From contig NZ_QBDX01000004.1 in the NCBI RefSeq assembly GCF_003129605.1, positions 558,001 through 622,000 on the forward strand: 64,000 bases of DNA, written 5' to 3'. The notes under the pieces were generated by a model that was given only the letters and a program-made list of their open reading frames with translations, did no database searches and had not been told where the DNA came from. Positions 1 through 8,097 of this stretch are shown here, one piece after another (positions within the stretch are counted from its first letter, which is position 1; the number at the start of each line of letters is the position of its first letter). Origin of the DNA: Hyphobacterium indicum. Its GTDB lineage: Bacteria; Pseudomonadota; Alphaproteobacteria; Caulobacterales; Maricaulaceae. The position numbers and the translations under genes are program-made.

Positions 1-639
1 ATTTCGACGAACTCGGTGCGCACGGTTCTCGACTCCGTCGGGGCGCGCATGGCCGAATCCGGCGCATTCACACGCTATTTCGGACGGCTGCTGATCTTTC
101 TCGGCCTGCTGGGCACGTTCTGGGGTCTGCTGGCGGTTGTCTCCGAAGTGGGCGAAGCCGTCCGCGCTGTCACCGCCTCGTCCACAGGGGGAGAGGCCGA
201 CGTTCTGCGCCTGATGGCGGCGATTGAAAACCCGATACAAGGCATGGGCACAGCCTTCGCCTCCTCGCTTTTCGGCCTCGCCGGGTCCCTGATCATCGGC
301 TTTCTCGATTTGCAGGCCAGCCGCGCCCATAACCGCTTCTTCAACGAGATCGAGGAATGGCTGTCATCCATCTCGCGCGTGGCCGCAGCCGGCCCCGCGA
401 CGACGACGGATGGCGAGATGTCACCTGCCTATGTCGGCGCCTTGCTGGAACAGACCGCCGAGACTCTCGACCGGCTGTCGCATACGCTGGAAAAACACAC
501 GCGCGATCTGGATGCGACATTGCGCCGGGTCGCCGAGGAGAATGCCTCCGGCCAGCAGGAAGCGGCCCGGGCCTTGCGCGACGAGATTCGCGTTCTGGTC
601 CGCGCGATCGAAGCCCAGAACCGGTCACGGGGCGGCTAG
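1..639 (+). CDS. MotA/TolQ/ExbB-family proton channel protein (5' end cut off)
   Basis: The reading frame is open from base 1, so the N-terminus lies outside the window; 212 residues remain. Two hydrophobic segments are visible, one near the start (GRLLIFLGLLGTFWGLL) and one about 50 residues later (FASSLFGLAGSLIIGF), which match the last two helices of the MotA/ExbB channel fold. A long charged, coiled-coil-like tail follows. The gene ends 3 bases before an OmpA/MotB-like partner, so the pair probably forms an ion-driven inner-membrane machine that reaches to peptidoglycan. No flagellar gene is visible, so a non-flagellar MotAB/TolQR-like role is likelier. The true start cannot be seen. Confidence 0.8.
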   Translation: MSTNSVRTVLDSVGARMAESGAFTRYFGRLLIFLGLLGTFWGLLAVVSEVGEAVRAVTASSTGGEADVLRLMAAIENPIQGMGTAFASSLFGLAGSLIIGFLDLQASRAHNRFFNEIEEWLSSISRVAAAGPATTTDGEMSPAYVGALLEQTAETLDRLSHTLEKHTRDLDATLRRVAEENASGQQEAARALRDEIRVLVRAIEAQNRSRGG

Positions 640-642
640 AAG

Positions 643-1656
643 ATGAGTTTCGCGCCGCGCCTTTCCCGGTTCACGGAGAATGATTCCGGCGATTACTGGC
701 CAGGATTCGTTGACGCTCTGGCCACGCTGCTGTTGGTCATCGTTTTCCTGTTGTCGATTTTTGTGGCTGGCCAGTTTGCTCTCAGCCGCGCCCTCACCGG
801 CCGCGACGAACAACTCGCCTCGCTGAACGAGCAGCTGGCATCCCTGACCGACGAGCTGGCCCTGGCGGAAGGTGAAAACACGCGCCTGGAGCAGGAAATG
901 ACAACCCTTCGCGCCACGCTCTCCGATGTCCGGGCCGAGCGCGATGAATTGTCCGATCAGCTGGTTGTCGTCCTCGGTCAGATCGAGGATGTCCAGTCCC
1001 GGCTGATCCTCGAGGAAGAGATTACCGCCAGCCAGATGGATCAGCTCACCGCGCTGAACCTCCAGATGCAGGCCTTGCGCGACCAGCTGTCCGAGCTGAA
1101 CGGCCTCCTGGAAGCTGCCGAAGCCCGCGAAGCCGATCTGGAAAGCCAGATCTTCAATCTCGGCGAACGCCTGAATGCCGCACTGGCCAGCCGTGCGGCG
1201 GAACTGGCCCGCTACCGCTCGGACTTCTTCGGGCGGCTGCAGGAAATCCTCGGCAACCGGTCCGGTGTCAGCATTGTGGGAGACCGCTTTGTCTTCGAGA
1301 CCGATGTCCTTTTCGCCTCCGGGTCTGCGGCGCTGTCGAATGATGGCCGCGAAAGCCTGCGCCCGATCGCCGATGCGATCATCCAGCTCACCGATGAAAT
1401 CCCGGATGATATCGAATGGATTATCCGGATCGACGGCCATACCGACCCGCGGCCGATCCGCACCACCTATCCCTCCAACTGGCACCTCTCGGCCGCCCGG
1501 GCGATCTCCGTCGTCAACTGGTTCGAGGATCTGGGCGTGCCGCCGGAACACCTCGTCGCCGCAGGCTTTGGCGAGCACCAGCCGATTGCCGAAGGCACAT
1601 CCGAAGCCGCCTATGCCCGCAACCGCCGCATTGAACTGAAACTGACCAGCCGCTAG
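643..1656 (+). CDS. MotB/OmpA-like peptidoglycan-binding protein
   Basis: This is a 337-residue protein. A MotB-like entry helix (WPGFVDALATLLLVIVFLLS) carries an aspartate at about residue 24, where MotB and TolR have their proton-binding Asp. A long heptad-rich coiled coil (about 50-190) follows, then a C-terminal OmpA domain (about 205-337). The OmpA motifs IDGHTD, NWHLSAARA, GFGEHQP and ARNRRIEL supply the Asp and Arg that bind diaminopimelate in the family. It is the stator-like partner of the channel gene 3 bases upstream. The coiled coil is longer than in flagellar MotB. Confidence 0.85.
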   Translation: MSFAPRLSRFTENDSGDYWPGFVDALATLLLVIVFLLSIFVAGQFALSRALTGRDEQLASLNEQLASLTDELALAEGENTRLEQEMTTLRATLSDVRAERDELSDQLVVVLGQIEDVQSRLILEEEITASQMDQLTALNLQMQALRDQLSELNGLLEAAEAREADLESQIFNLGERLNAALASRAAELARYRSDFFGRLQEILGNRSGVSIVGDRFVFETDVLFASGSAALSNDGRESLRPIADAIIQLTDEIPDDIEWIIRIDGHTDPRPIRTTYPSNWHLSAARAISVVNWFEDLGVPPEHLVAAGFGEHQPIAEGTSEAAYARNRRIELKLTSR

Positions 1657-1668
1657 CGGCAAACCCGC

Positions 1669-1697
1669 TTGCCCTTTGAGACACCCTCCGCTATAAG
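1669..1697 (+). promoter_or_regulatory. sigma70-type promoter for rpmE
   Basis: A -35 box TTGCCC (1669-1674) and a -10 box TATAAG (1692-1697) are separated by 17 bases. They lie 55 bases before the rpmE start. A small hairpin, CCGCC (1698-1702) with GGCGG (1711-1715), falls at the expected 5' end of the message. Assigned by eye from consensus; the start site is not proven. Confidence 0.5.
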
Positions 1698-1751
1698 CCG
1701 CCGCTCATTTGGCGGAGTGATCCGCAAGACAGCCTGACGTGCCGGAGCACC

Positions 1752-1973
1752 ATGATGCAAAAAGACATTCATCCCGATTATCACATGATCAATGTGACCA
1801 TGACCAACGGCACGACCTTCCAGACCCGTTCGACCTGGGGCAAGGAAGGCGACACGCTGAACCTGGATATCGACCCGACCACGCACCCGGCCTGGACCGG
1901 TGGCGACCAGAAGCTGATGGACCGCGGTGGCCGCGTGTCGCGCTTCAAGGACAAGTTCAAGGGTTTCGCCTGA
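1752..1973 (+). CDS. rpmE: 50S ribosomal protein L31
   Basis: This 73-residue protein has the bacterial L31 pattern: KDIHPDYH at the N-terminus, RSTWGKEGD in the middle, and HPAWTGG followed by [12 protein letters not shown] at the end. The CxxC pair of zinc-binding L31 is absent, so this is the zinc-free form, as is usual in alphaproteobacteria. Two ATG codons are adjacent (1752 and 1755); GGAG just upstream can serve either. It has its own promoter and a strong terminator. Confidence 0.95.
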   Translation: MMQKDIHPDYHMINVTMTNGTTFQTRSTWGKEGDTLNLDIDPTTHPAWTGGDQKLMDRGGRVSRFKDKFKGFA

Positions 1974-1997
1974 TCCTTTTCAAGGATATCGGAATCG

Positions 1998-2030
1998 AAA
2001 AGGCGTGGAACCCCGGTCCCGCGCCTTTTT
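1998..2030 (+). terminator. intrinsic terminator after rpmE
   Basis: The stem AAAAGGCG (1998-2005) pairs with CGCCTTTT; the second arm runs directly into the T-tract ending at 2030. It sits 25 bases after the rpmE stop and before the convergent rcdA gene. Confidence 0.8.
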
Positions 2031-2048
2031 CATGTCCGCAAACGGCGT

Positions 2049-2570
2049 CTAGCTGAAAGCGTTTTTCAGACGGTTCAACTGGTCTTCAACCGGGCTGCTG
2101 CCATTGGGCGCCCCGGTCTCCAGGAACAGGGAATCGTCAATCCGCTTGAGGCGCGCATAAAGCTGACGCGACCGGGCTGCGAGGTCGGCCAGCACGCCGG
2201 GAACGGGATCGCCATCGGCGGGCCACAAATCCTCGACATCATCATCATCCGGCAAGCGGTACTGGCCGGTCACCAGCTGATCCGCCGGCAGATCGCCCTC
2301 GGCCACCTGCCGCTGCGCGAGCAGCCATGAGGCCGCCTGCATCAGACGGGTGGTCAGCTTCATGCTTTCGGCGGCATAGGCCAGGGCTCCGGCGCGCCCG
2401 AGCGCCTTGGCATCCTCCCGCCCCGGACCGTCGAGATAGGATGCGGTCTCTTCCACCATGTCCATGCCATCGCGGAACAGGCGCGCAAAATGTTCGCTGC
2501 CGGCAAATTCCGCCACGCGCTCTGCCGGATTGCCCGACTGAAAACCGGTATCACTTACCACGTCACTCAT
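2049..2570 (-). CDS. rcdA: RcdA, ClpXP adaptor for CtrA degradation (DUF1465)
   Basis: This 173-residue protein matches the RcdA/DUF1465 family. The sequence around FARLFRDGMDMVEETASYLDG and the helix AESMKLTTRLMQAASWLLAQR are the family core, and a short disordered tail follows. In Caulobacter RcdA links ClpX to the CpdR and PopA adaptors so that CtrA is destroyed at the G1-S transition. The start at 2570 is chosen because AGGCAGG precedes it at normal spacing and the protein then has the family's usual length; the frame stays open further upstream, but that part is low-complexity. DUF1192 lies 55 bases upstream on the same strand. Confidence 0.85.
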   Translation of the reverse strand: MSDVVSDTGFQSGNPAERVAEFAGSEHFARLFRDGMDMVEETASYLDGPGREDAKALGRAGALAYAAESMKLTTRLMQAASWLLAQRQVAEGDLPADQLVTGQYRLPDDDDVEDLWPADGDPVPGVLADLAARSRQLYARLKRIDDSLFLETGAPNGSSPVEDQLNRLKNAFS

Positions 2571-2625
2571 ACCTGCCTGATTCGATCCACATGCCGGAGA
2601 GTCTGCAATTGGCGGGCCATATTCA

Positions 2626-2820
2626 TCAACCCTGCCGGAAGATCGACTCGGCGGCCGCGCGTCCGGATTGCTTGGACGCAATCATCTCGTCAATGCGGAT
2701 GATTTCGCCTTCGATAGCGGCCCGCCTTTCCTGAAGGTCTGCAATCGAAAACTCCGAAAGGTCCTCGCCCGGAACAATGACGTTCGACCTCTTTTTCAGG
2801 GGTGCATCTTCGTCAAACAT
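2626..2820 (-). CDS. DUF1192 family small coiled-coil protein
   Basis: This is a 64-residue protein. A variable charged N-terminus is followed by a single amphipathic helix (FSIADLQERRAAIEGEIIRI) and an end (KQSGRAAAESIF) typical of DUF1192, a family of unknown function common in alphaproteobacteria. It is co-oriented with rcdA, which starts 55 bases downstream, and the two probably share a transcript. Confidence 0.75.
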   Translation of the reverse strand: MFDEDAPLKKRSNVIVPGEDLSEFSIADLQERRAAIEGEIIRIDEMIASKQSGRAAAESIFRQG

Positions 2821-2898
2821 GTCAGCCTCCCTCTCTTGCGGTCTGCCACACTAGCGCTCACCATTGAGCTTGTCGCCCCTCTGAATGAAAGCCGGATC

Positions 2899-3885
2899 AT
2901 GCCCGTCCCGACAACACACCGGATTGCCATCGTCCCACACCCCGGCGGGCCCGAAGCGATCGAGATTGTCGCACGCCCGCTGCCGGAGCTGTTACCGGAC
3001 GAGATCCTGATCCGGACCGCCGCATGCGGTGTGAACAGGCCGGACACGTTCGAACGGATGGGATTTTACCCGCCCCCGCCCGGAGCGCCGGACGGCCTGG
3101 GGCTGGAAGCCGCCGGCATTGTCGAGGCAGCCGGATCGTCCGTTGACCGTTTCAAGCCCGGAGATCCGGTCTGTGCGCTGGTCACCGGAGGCGGCTATTC
3201 CGATTATGTGATCGCCAAGGTCGGCAGCACCCTGCCCGCACCGGACGGAATGGATCTGGCCGCGGCCGCCGGCTTGCCGGAAACCGTGTTCACCGTCTGG
3301 GCCAATGTGTTCGAGGCCGGGCAGTTGAAAGCCGGCGAGATACTGCTCGTGCATGGCGGGGCGGGCGGCATCGGCACGACCGCCATCCAGATGGGCAGGG
3401 CGGCGGGGGCACGCGTCTTTGCGACAGCCAGCTCGGCGGACAAATGCGCGATCTGCGAGCGGCTGGGCGCGGAAAGGGCCATCAATTATCGCGAGGAAGA
3501 CTTTGCAGCAATCCTCCGCGACGCCGGCGGGGCCGATGTCATCCTGGATATGGTTGGCGGTCCGTACCTGCAGAAGAATATCGATTGCGCGGCATTCCGG
3601 GGGCGCATCATCCAGATCGCATTCCTGCAGGGCTCGCGCATTGAAGCCGATTTCATGCGTCTGATGCTGAAACAGCTCACCCTGACGGGCTCCACCTTGC
3701 GCGCCCGCCCGGATGCGGAGAAGGCCGCGCTCGCCAGCGCCATAGAGAGCAACGTCTGGCCCTGGATTTCCAGGGGTCAAATCAGTCCTGAAATCTTCCG
3801 CACCTTCCCGCTCTCGGATGCGGCCGAGGCACACCGGTTGATGGAGTCCGGCGGGCATTACGGCAAAATCCTGCTGACGCCCTGA
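2899..3885 (+). CDS. NADPH:quinone oxidoreductase, zinc-independent MDR family
   Basis: A 328-residue medium-chain dehydrogenase/reductase. The N-terminal GroES-like domain includes AACGVNRPDTFERMGFYPPP. The Rossmann motif VHGGAGGIGTTAIQ (about 147-160) binds NADPH, and GGADVILDMVGG is the usual quinone-reductase strand. No zinc-binding cysteine set is present, as expected for QOR/PIG3-type enzymes. The start at 2899 removes a long unrelated extension and gives the standard MPVPTTHRIAIV opening. It probably reduces quinones or enones in the cytoplasm; the natural substrate is unknown. Confidence 0.85.
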   Translation: MPVPTTHRIAIVPHPGGPEAIEIVARPLPELLPDEILIRTAACGVNRPDTFERMGFYPPPPGAPDGLGLEAAGIVEAAGSSVDRFKPGDPVCALVTGGGYSDYVIAKVGSTLPAPDGMDLAAAAGLPETVFTVWANVFEAGQLKAGEILLVHGGAGGIGTTAIQMGRAAGARVFATASSADKCAICERLGAERAINYREEDFAAILRDAGGADVILDMVGGPYLQKNIDCAAFRGRIIQIAFLQGSRIEADFMRLMLKQLTLTGSTLRARPDAEKAALASAIESNVWPWISRGQISPEIFRTFPLSDAAEAHRLMESGGHYGKILLTP

Positions 3886-3977
3886 AGCTGATCCCTTTTC
3901 AGCGTCCTCGTCGCGCGCTATAAGACGCGCAAATCGCTGGATCGCCTTAGACTTGAGCCAGCGTCGGAAAGCCATCC

Positions 3978-4002
3978 AACCCGGCATCCGTGCCGGGTTT
4001 TT
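3978..4002 (+). terminator. intrinsic terminator between the quinone reductase and trcR
   Basis: The perfect 9-bp stem AACCCGGCA (3978-3986) / TGCCGGGTT (3991-3999) has a four-base loop and ends in a short T-tract to 4002. It lies 92 bases after the reductase stop and only 36 bases before the trcR start. It may end the upstream transcript, or act as a leader attenuator if the trcR promoter is further upstream. Confidence 0.7.
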
Positions 4003-4038
4003 CTATGGCTGGAACACATTGCGTCTGGAGACGAAGAA

Positions 4039-4731
4039 ATGACCGAAATTCTGATGCCGAAAGCCACGGCTGTCTGGCTCGTCGACAATACCGCGCTGAC
4101 CTTCGAGCAGATTGCCGATTTCTGTGGCCTGCACCGCCTGGAAGTCAAAGGCATTGCCGATGGCGATGTCGCCGTGGGTGTGCGTGGCTCCGACCCCGTC
4201 TCCAACGGCCAGCTGACCCGCGAGGAAATCGCCAAGGCCGAAGCCGATGCGGATTACCGGATGACGGCGGTGAAACACCGCTATGATGATCTGCATCAGC
4301 CGCGCAAGAAACGCGGCCCGCGCTATACGCCGCTGTCGCGCCGTCAGTCGCGCCCGGATGCCATTGCTTGGCTGGTGCGCAATCACCCGGAGCTGACGGA
4401 TGCCCAGATTTCCAAACTGATCGGCACGACGAAGACCACGATTGAAGCCGTTCGCGAGCGCACACACTGGAATTCGTCCAATATCAAACCGACCGATCCG
4501 GTCACGCTGGGCCTGACAACCCAGATCGATCTGGACGAACAGGTCCGCAAGGCATCTTCACGCCGCGAAAAGCTGGAAGAAGAGCGGAAGGCGTCCGGTC
4601 AGGATCCGATTGCCGGACCGGCTGATGCTGAACCCGAAGAGCATGAAACCGCCACCAGCATGGACGAGGTCAATCTCGAAACCCTGTTCGGCGGCGGCAA
4701 GAAGTCTCAGTCGGATGATGACGACAAATAG
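4039..4731 (+). CDS. trcR: DUF1013/TrcR-type cell-cycle transcriptional regulator
   Basis: This 230-residue protein opens with MPKATAVWLVDNTALTFEQIADFCGLH, the strongly conserved N-terminus of DUF1013 proteins. A second helix-turn-helix-like stretch, AIAWLVRNHPELTDAQISKLIGTTK, lies near 118-145. The C-terminal 60 residues are acidic and low-complexity. The family is annotated as the cell-cycle regulator TrcR; direct DNA targets are not evident here. rcdA nearby makes a small cell-cycle neighbourhood. The 3' end overlaps the convergent SDR gene by 25 bases. Confidence 0.8.
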   Translation: MTEILMPKATAVWLVDNTALTFEQIADFCGLHRLEVKGIADGDVAVGVRGSDPVSNGQLTREEIAKAEADADYRMTAVKHRYDDLHQPRKKRGPRYTPLSRRQSRPDAIAWLVRNHPELTDAQISKLIGTTKTTIEAVRERTHWNSSNIKPTDPVTLGLTTQIDLDEQVRKASSRREKLEEERKASGQDPIAGPADAEPEEHETATSMDEVNLETLFGGGKKSQSDDDDK

Positions 4732-5516
4732 TTGAGGGCCAGGCGGCCACCATCGGCGTAAATGCATTCGCCGGTGATGTAGCTGGCATCCTTCGATGCG
4801 AGGAATGCGACGACCCCGGCGATCTCGTCGGGGTCGCCTATTTTCCCGACCGGCGTGCGCGACAGGATTTTGGTCATCGCTTTGCGGTCATCCATGACCG
4901 CTTTCAGAACATCGGTATTGATACTGCCCGGGCCGACCGCATTCACGCGCACACCGCGCGCAGCAAGTGCCAGCGCCATGGATTTCGTCATCTGGTTGAT
5001 CGCCCCCTTGGTGGCGCAATAGGCCAGCTGATCCGGGATTGCGACGACCGCATTGACCGAAGACATGTTGATAATGGCATAGCGTTTCCGGCAATCATCC
5101 GGACGTTCATCATCCTGCTCGATCTGTTCGGCCATCTGCCTGGCCGCCGCACGGGCCACCAGAAAGGCCCCGCGCAGATTGACCGACATCACCTTGTCGA
5201 AATCGTCCGTTTCCAGCGTCAGCACATCGCCCTTGGCGATGATTCCGGCATTATTGACCAGCACATCCAGACGGCCGAAAGCGGAGCGTGTTTCCGCCAT
5301 CAGATTGGCAACCGACAATTTGTCCGAAACATCGCAGTCCACAAACAGCGCGCGGTCCTTGTCCGCACCCAGCTCATCCGCCAGCGCCTTGCCCGCATCC
5401 CGGTCGCGGTCGGCGATGACGACTTTCAGACCGTCTTCGGCGAAACGCCGCGCGCAGGCACGGCCAATTCCGTTGGCTCCGCCGGTAACGATAACAACGC
5501 GGTCTGACTGGGCCAT
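4707..5516 (-). CDS. SDR-family oxidoreductase
   Basis: A classical 269-residue short-chain dehydrogenase. The cofactor motif TGGANGIG is at 11-18, NNAG at 88-91, the catalytic serine near 152-153 and the YxxxK pair at Y166/K170. An acidic residue after the second strand (ADRD) suggests NAD rather than NADP. The C-terminus GECIYADGGRLAL is typical of 3-oxoacyl-ACP reductase-like SDRs. The substrate cannot be predicted. It is followed 13 bases later by the co-oriented TPR gene in coordinate order, but that gene is upstream in transcription, so the two may be cotranscribed. Confidence 0.85.
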   Translation of the reverse strand: MAQSDRVVIVTGGANGIGRACARRFAEDGLKVVIADRDRDAGKALADELGADKDRALFVDCDVSDKLSVANLMAETRSAFGRLDVLVNNAGIIAKGDVLTLETDDFDKVMSVNLRGAFLVARAAARQMAEQIEQDDERPDDCRKRYAIINMSSVNAVVAIPDQLAYCATKGAINQMTKSMALALAARGVRVNAVGPGSINTDVLKAVMDDRKAMTKILSRTPVGKIGDPDEIAGVVAFLASKDASYITGECIYADGGRLALNYLSSSSD

Positions 5517-5529
5517 TTCCGGATCCGTT

Positions 5530-6399
5530 CTATTCGTCGCCGGCGCGGGTGCGCCGGTAATCGGACTCTATCGTCTCTGAATCAGGCGCCAGCTCATAGG
5601 CCCTTGCATACAGCTCGCGCGCTTCATCCATCCGTCCGACGCCCTCGAGCGCCGCCGCCCGCGAGTGGACAATAGCGCCATTGTCAGGCTCGGCCTCGAC
5701 GGCCTGATCGCACAGGGGCAGGGCCGTGGCAAACTGTTCATCGACGATCAGGGACCAGCACAGCGCATTCAGCGTGAAGCCGCTCTCCGGCTCGAGCTCG
5801 ACGGCACGGCGCGCATGGTCAATCGCCTGGGCTCTCATTCCGAGCTCCAGAAAAGAGGCCGACAGATTGATCCATCCACCCGGCCATTCCGGTTCCAGTC
5901 GTGTGACGGTTTCAAACGCGACCACCGCCTCGGCTTCGCGGCCCGAGGCTGAATAGGCGCGGCCAAGATTGAGATGGGTCATGATATCGTCCGGCAGATC
6001 GGCAACGGCCGCTTCAAGATCGCTCAACGCTCCGTCAATATCTTCTGTCGCCAGACGCGCAATGCCCCGATTGCGCCGGACATAGGAATTGTCGAATTCC
6101 ACGCCCTGTGTTTCAGCGATGGCATAGGCGATGTTGAACGCCTGAAGCGCCTCCTCAAACCGCTGTTCATACAGATAGGCCCCGCCGAGACGGGTATGAA
6201 TGATGGCATCTTCACCGGGTTCCAGAGCGGCGGTCTCGAGACAGGCCTCGAACTGGACAATCGCTTCAGCGGCATCGCCAGCGGTCAGTGAATCCTCGCC
6301 CGCCTGGCAAGGATCATTCGCGGCGGCCTCATTTGAGGTTTTCTGGGCGCATGCCGGTGCGGTGGCGGCAAGAGCAAAGACAAGAAAAGCTCGAAACAT
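5530..6399 (-). CDS. secreted tetratricopeptide-repeat protein
   Basis: This 289-residue protein opens with a signal peptide (MFRAFLVFALAATAPACA). The cysteine after APA could be a lipidation site, though the lipobox is imperfect. About six TPR units follow, for example HLNLGRAYSASGREAEAVVAFE and NALCWSLIVDEQFATALPLCD. TPR arrays act as protein-binding scaffolds, here probably in the periplasm. The start at 6399 is chosen because it places the signal peptide at the N-terminus; the frame is open for 11 codons upstream. The ligand is unknown. Confidence 0.75.
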   Translation of the reverse strand: MFRAFLVFALAATAPACAQKTSNEAAANDPCQAGEDSLTAGDAAEAIVQFEACLETAALEPGEDAIIHTRLGGAYLYEQRFEEALQAFNIAYAIAETQGVEFDNSYVRRNRGIARLATEDIDGALSDLEAAVADLPDDIMTHLNLGRAYSASGREAEAVVAFETVTRLEPEWPGGWINLSASFLELGMRAQAIDHARRAVELEPESGFTLNALCWSLIVDEQFATALPLCDQAVEAEPDNGAIVHSRAAALEGVGRMDEARELYARAYELAPDSETIESDYRRTRAGDE

Positions 6400-6437
6400 G
6401 CGTCGGCTCCAAATACATTCCGGTTTGATCATGCAAT

Positions 6438-6465
6438 TAGGGCGGCCTTTCGCAAGGCCGCCCTA
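6438..6465. terminator. strong GC hairpin between DUF465 and TPR genes, no U-tract
   Basis: A perfect 12-bp stem, TAGGGCGGCCTT (6438-6449) with AAGGCCGCCCTA (6454-6465), has a four-base loop. It lies between two minus-strand genes, downstream of the DUF465 gene and upstream of the TPR gene. No T-run follows on either strand, so it may be a weak or factor-aided terminator, or a transcript-stabilising hairpin. Confidence 0.5.
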
Positions 6466-6488
6466 CCGTGAATTTGATCAAATAGACG

Positions 6489-6659
6489 TTAGTGACTTCG
6501 TCGCAAGAGCTCTATCTGTTCCTTAAGTCTGAGCTTTTCCCGCTTGAGTGAGGCAATCTGAAGCGTGTCGGAGCCGGGGCGCTTGCTTTCGTGTTCGATC
6601 TTGGTGTCCAGTTGATTGTGACGAGCGTCCAGTTCACGGATGTGCGCTTCAATCGTCAT
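6489..6659 (-). CDS. DUF465/YdcH-family small coiled-coil protein
   Basis: This 56-residue protein has the DUF465 signature: a first helix (IEAHIRELDARHNQLDTKIE) and a second with LKREKLRLKEQIELL. The family forms short helical hairpins of unknown function. The start at 6659 has AAGGAGG at good spacing; the upstream extension is unlikely. A second, related DUF465 gene lies at 7880-8095, on the other side of ubiX. Confidence 0.85.
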   Translation of the reverse strand: MTIEAHIRELDARHNQLDTKIEHESKRPGSDTLQIASLKREKLRLKEQIELLRRSH

Positions 6660-6750
6660 AAGTCGCCTCCTTGCGTTAAATACGACGGAATAATGAATTG
6701 AAACACCGTCTGGCCTATGTGTCACTTCACAATTCGTATCGGAGCAAAAA

Positions 6751-7353
6751 ATGTCTGAACGCGGACGGATAATCGTCGGAATTTCCGGGGCTTCAGGCGT
6801 GATCTACGGCATTCGCGCTCTGCAGGCGCTGCGCGAGCTGGATGTTGAAACACACCTGATCGCGTCGAAAGCTGCCGAGATGACAATGGGTTATGAAACC
6901 GACTATACGCCAGCTTCGCTCAGGGCGCTGGCCGATTACGTCTACAAGCCCTCCGATATCGGCGCATCCATCGCCTCCGGATCTTTCCGCAATAGGGGCA
7001 TGCTGGTCGCCCCCTGCTCGGTCCGGTCCATGTCGGAAATCGCCACCGGCGTGACGTCCGGCCTGATCGCCCGGGCCGCCGATGTGACATTGAAGGAGCG
7101 CCGCCGGCTGGTCCTTATGGTCCGCGAAACGCCGTTTCATCTGGGCCATTTGCGCACGATGACCGCGCTGACCGAGATGGGGGCCGTCATTCATCCGCCC
7201 CTGCCGGCTTTCTACACCAATCCCGCGACAATTGACGATCTGGTCAACCAGTCCGTGGGCCGGGCGCTGGACATGTTCGGCCTCGACTGGACGCCGACAC
7301 GGAGATGGGGCGAGGATCTGGAAGGCGGCAAGCGCCCGTCTGCCGCGCGATGA
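6751..7353 (+). CDS. ubiX: UbiX flavin prenyltransferase
   Basis: This 200-residue protein carries the FMN-binding motif GISGASGVIYG at 10-20 and the family strings APCSVRSMSEIATGVTSGLI and LVLMVRETPFHLGHLRTM. UbiX joins dimethylallyl phosphate to FMN to make prenylated FMN, the cofactor of the UbiD decarboxylase in ubiquinone synthesis. ubiD is not in the window. The stop overlaps the next gene's start (ATGA), so translation is coupled. Confidence 0.95.
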   Translation: MSERGRIIVGISGASGVIYGIRALQALRELDVETHLIASKAAEMTMGYETDYTPASLRALADYVYKPSDIGASIASGSFRNRGMLVAPCSVRSMSEIATGVTSGLIARAADVTLKERRRLVLMVRETPFHLGHLRTMTALTEMGAVIHPPLPAFYTNPATIDDLVNQSVGRALDMFGLDWTPTRRWGEDLEGGKRPSAAR

Positions 7354-7817
7354 GCCATGCCTTCTGGGACTGGTCGCTCGAGTGCTATGACCGGCCGGCT
7401 GTGGCCTCTGCCTGCCTCCACCTGCAGGATCAGCACGGGCTGAACATCAATATCTGCCTGTGGTGCTGCTGGCTGGCCGAGGAAGGCCGCACGGCCGGAC
7501 CGGCCATTGCACAGGCCATCAACGCGCTGAAACCCTGGAACGGCGAAATCACCGCCGCCATCCGCGACATCCGCCGCAAGCTGAAGGACCAGCCGCGGGC
7601 CGGGGCGCTATACAGATCGGTTCTGGCCTGTGAGCTCGATGCCGAACAGGTCGAGCAGGACATATTGTTCGAACTCGCGGCGGATCTTCCGGCAAGTCCA
7701 TGGAATAAGGAAGAAACGGCGGCGCGGGCGCTGGACGGATATGCCCGGACACGGGGCGTTCAGCCCGATTTTACCCCGCTATTGAAAGCCGTTTTCTCTA
7801 CCGTCAAAAAAGTGTAA
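7350..7817 (+). CDS. TIGR02444-family protein of unknown function
   Basis: This 155-residue protein has the family's aromatic- and cysteine-rich core, SHAFWDWSLECYDRPAVASA and NINICLWCCWLAEEGR. No catalytic motif is recognised and no function is assigned in the family. The start is an ATG that overlaps the ubiX stop by four bases, so it is in one operon with ubiX; proximity suggests, but does not show, a link to ubiquinone or flavin metabolism. Confidence 0.75.
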   Translation: MSHAFWDWSLECYDRPAVASACLHLQDQHGLNINICLWCCWLAEEGRTAGPAIAQAINALKPWNGEITAAIRDIRRKLKDQPRAGALYRSVLACELDAEQVEQDILFELAADLPASPWNKEETAARALDGYARTRGVQPDFTPLLKAVFSTVKKV

Positions 7818-7879
7818 GACACGCTTTCGCTGCGCGTGGCGGGCGAATCCAGAGCAACAATAAAGAAATAAAAACAGCG

Positions 7880-8095
7880 ATGAGCGAAGAAGAATTCCTC
7901 GAGCAATCCACCATAAGGGCGAAGATTGACGAGCTGAAATTCCGGCACCGGTCGCTGGATTCCGAAGTTCTGGCGCTGCAGGAAACCGGCGTCACCGACC
8001 AGCTGAAACTGGCACGCCTGAAGAAGGAAAAGCTTCAGCTCAAGGACCGGATCGCCGAGCTCGAAGACCGCCTCACACCCGACATTATCGCTTAG
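7880..8095 (+). CDS. DUF465/YdcH-family small coiled-coil protein (second copy)
   Basis: This 71-residue protein has two helices, TIRAKIDELKFRHRSLDSEV and LKKEKLQLKDRIAELEDRL, related to the DUF465 protein at 6489-6659. The shared pattern LKxEKLxLKxxIxxL suggests that the two are paralogues. Its function is unknown. It follows the TIGR02444 gene by 62 bases and ends two bases before the convergent GGDEF gene. Confidence 0.8.
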   Translation: MSEEEFLEQSTIRAKIDELKFRHRSLDSEVLALQETGVTDQLKLARLKKEKLQLKDRIAELEDRLTPDIIA

Positions 8096-8097
8096 AT

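Noticed and set aside
1-1656. MotA/MotB-like pair as ZorA/ZorB of a Zorya defence system
   Set aside because: No ZorC, ZorD or ZorE follows; the next gene is rpmE, and this pair next to rpmE looks like a housekeeping alphaproteobacterial arrangement.
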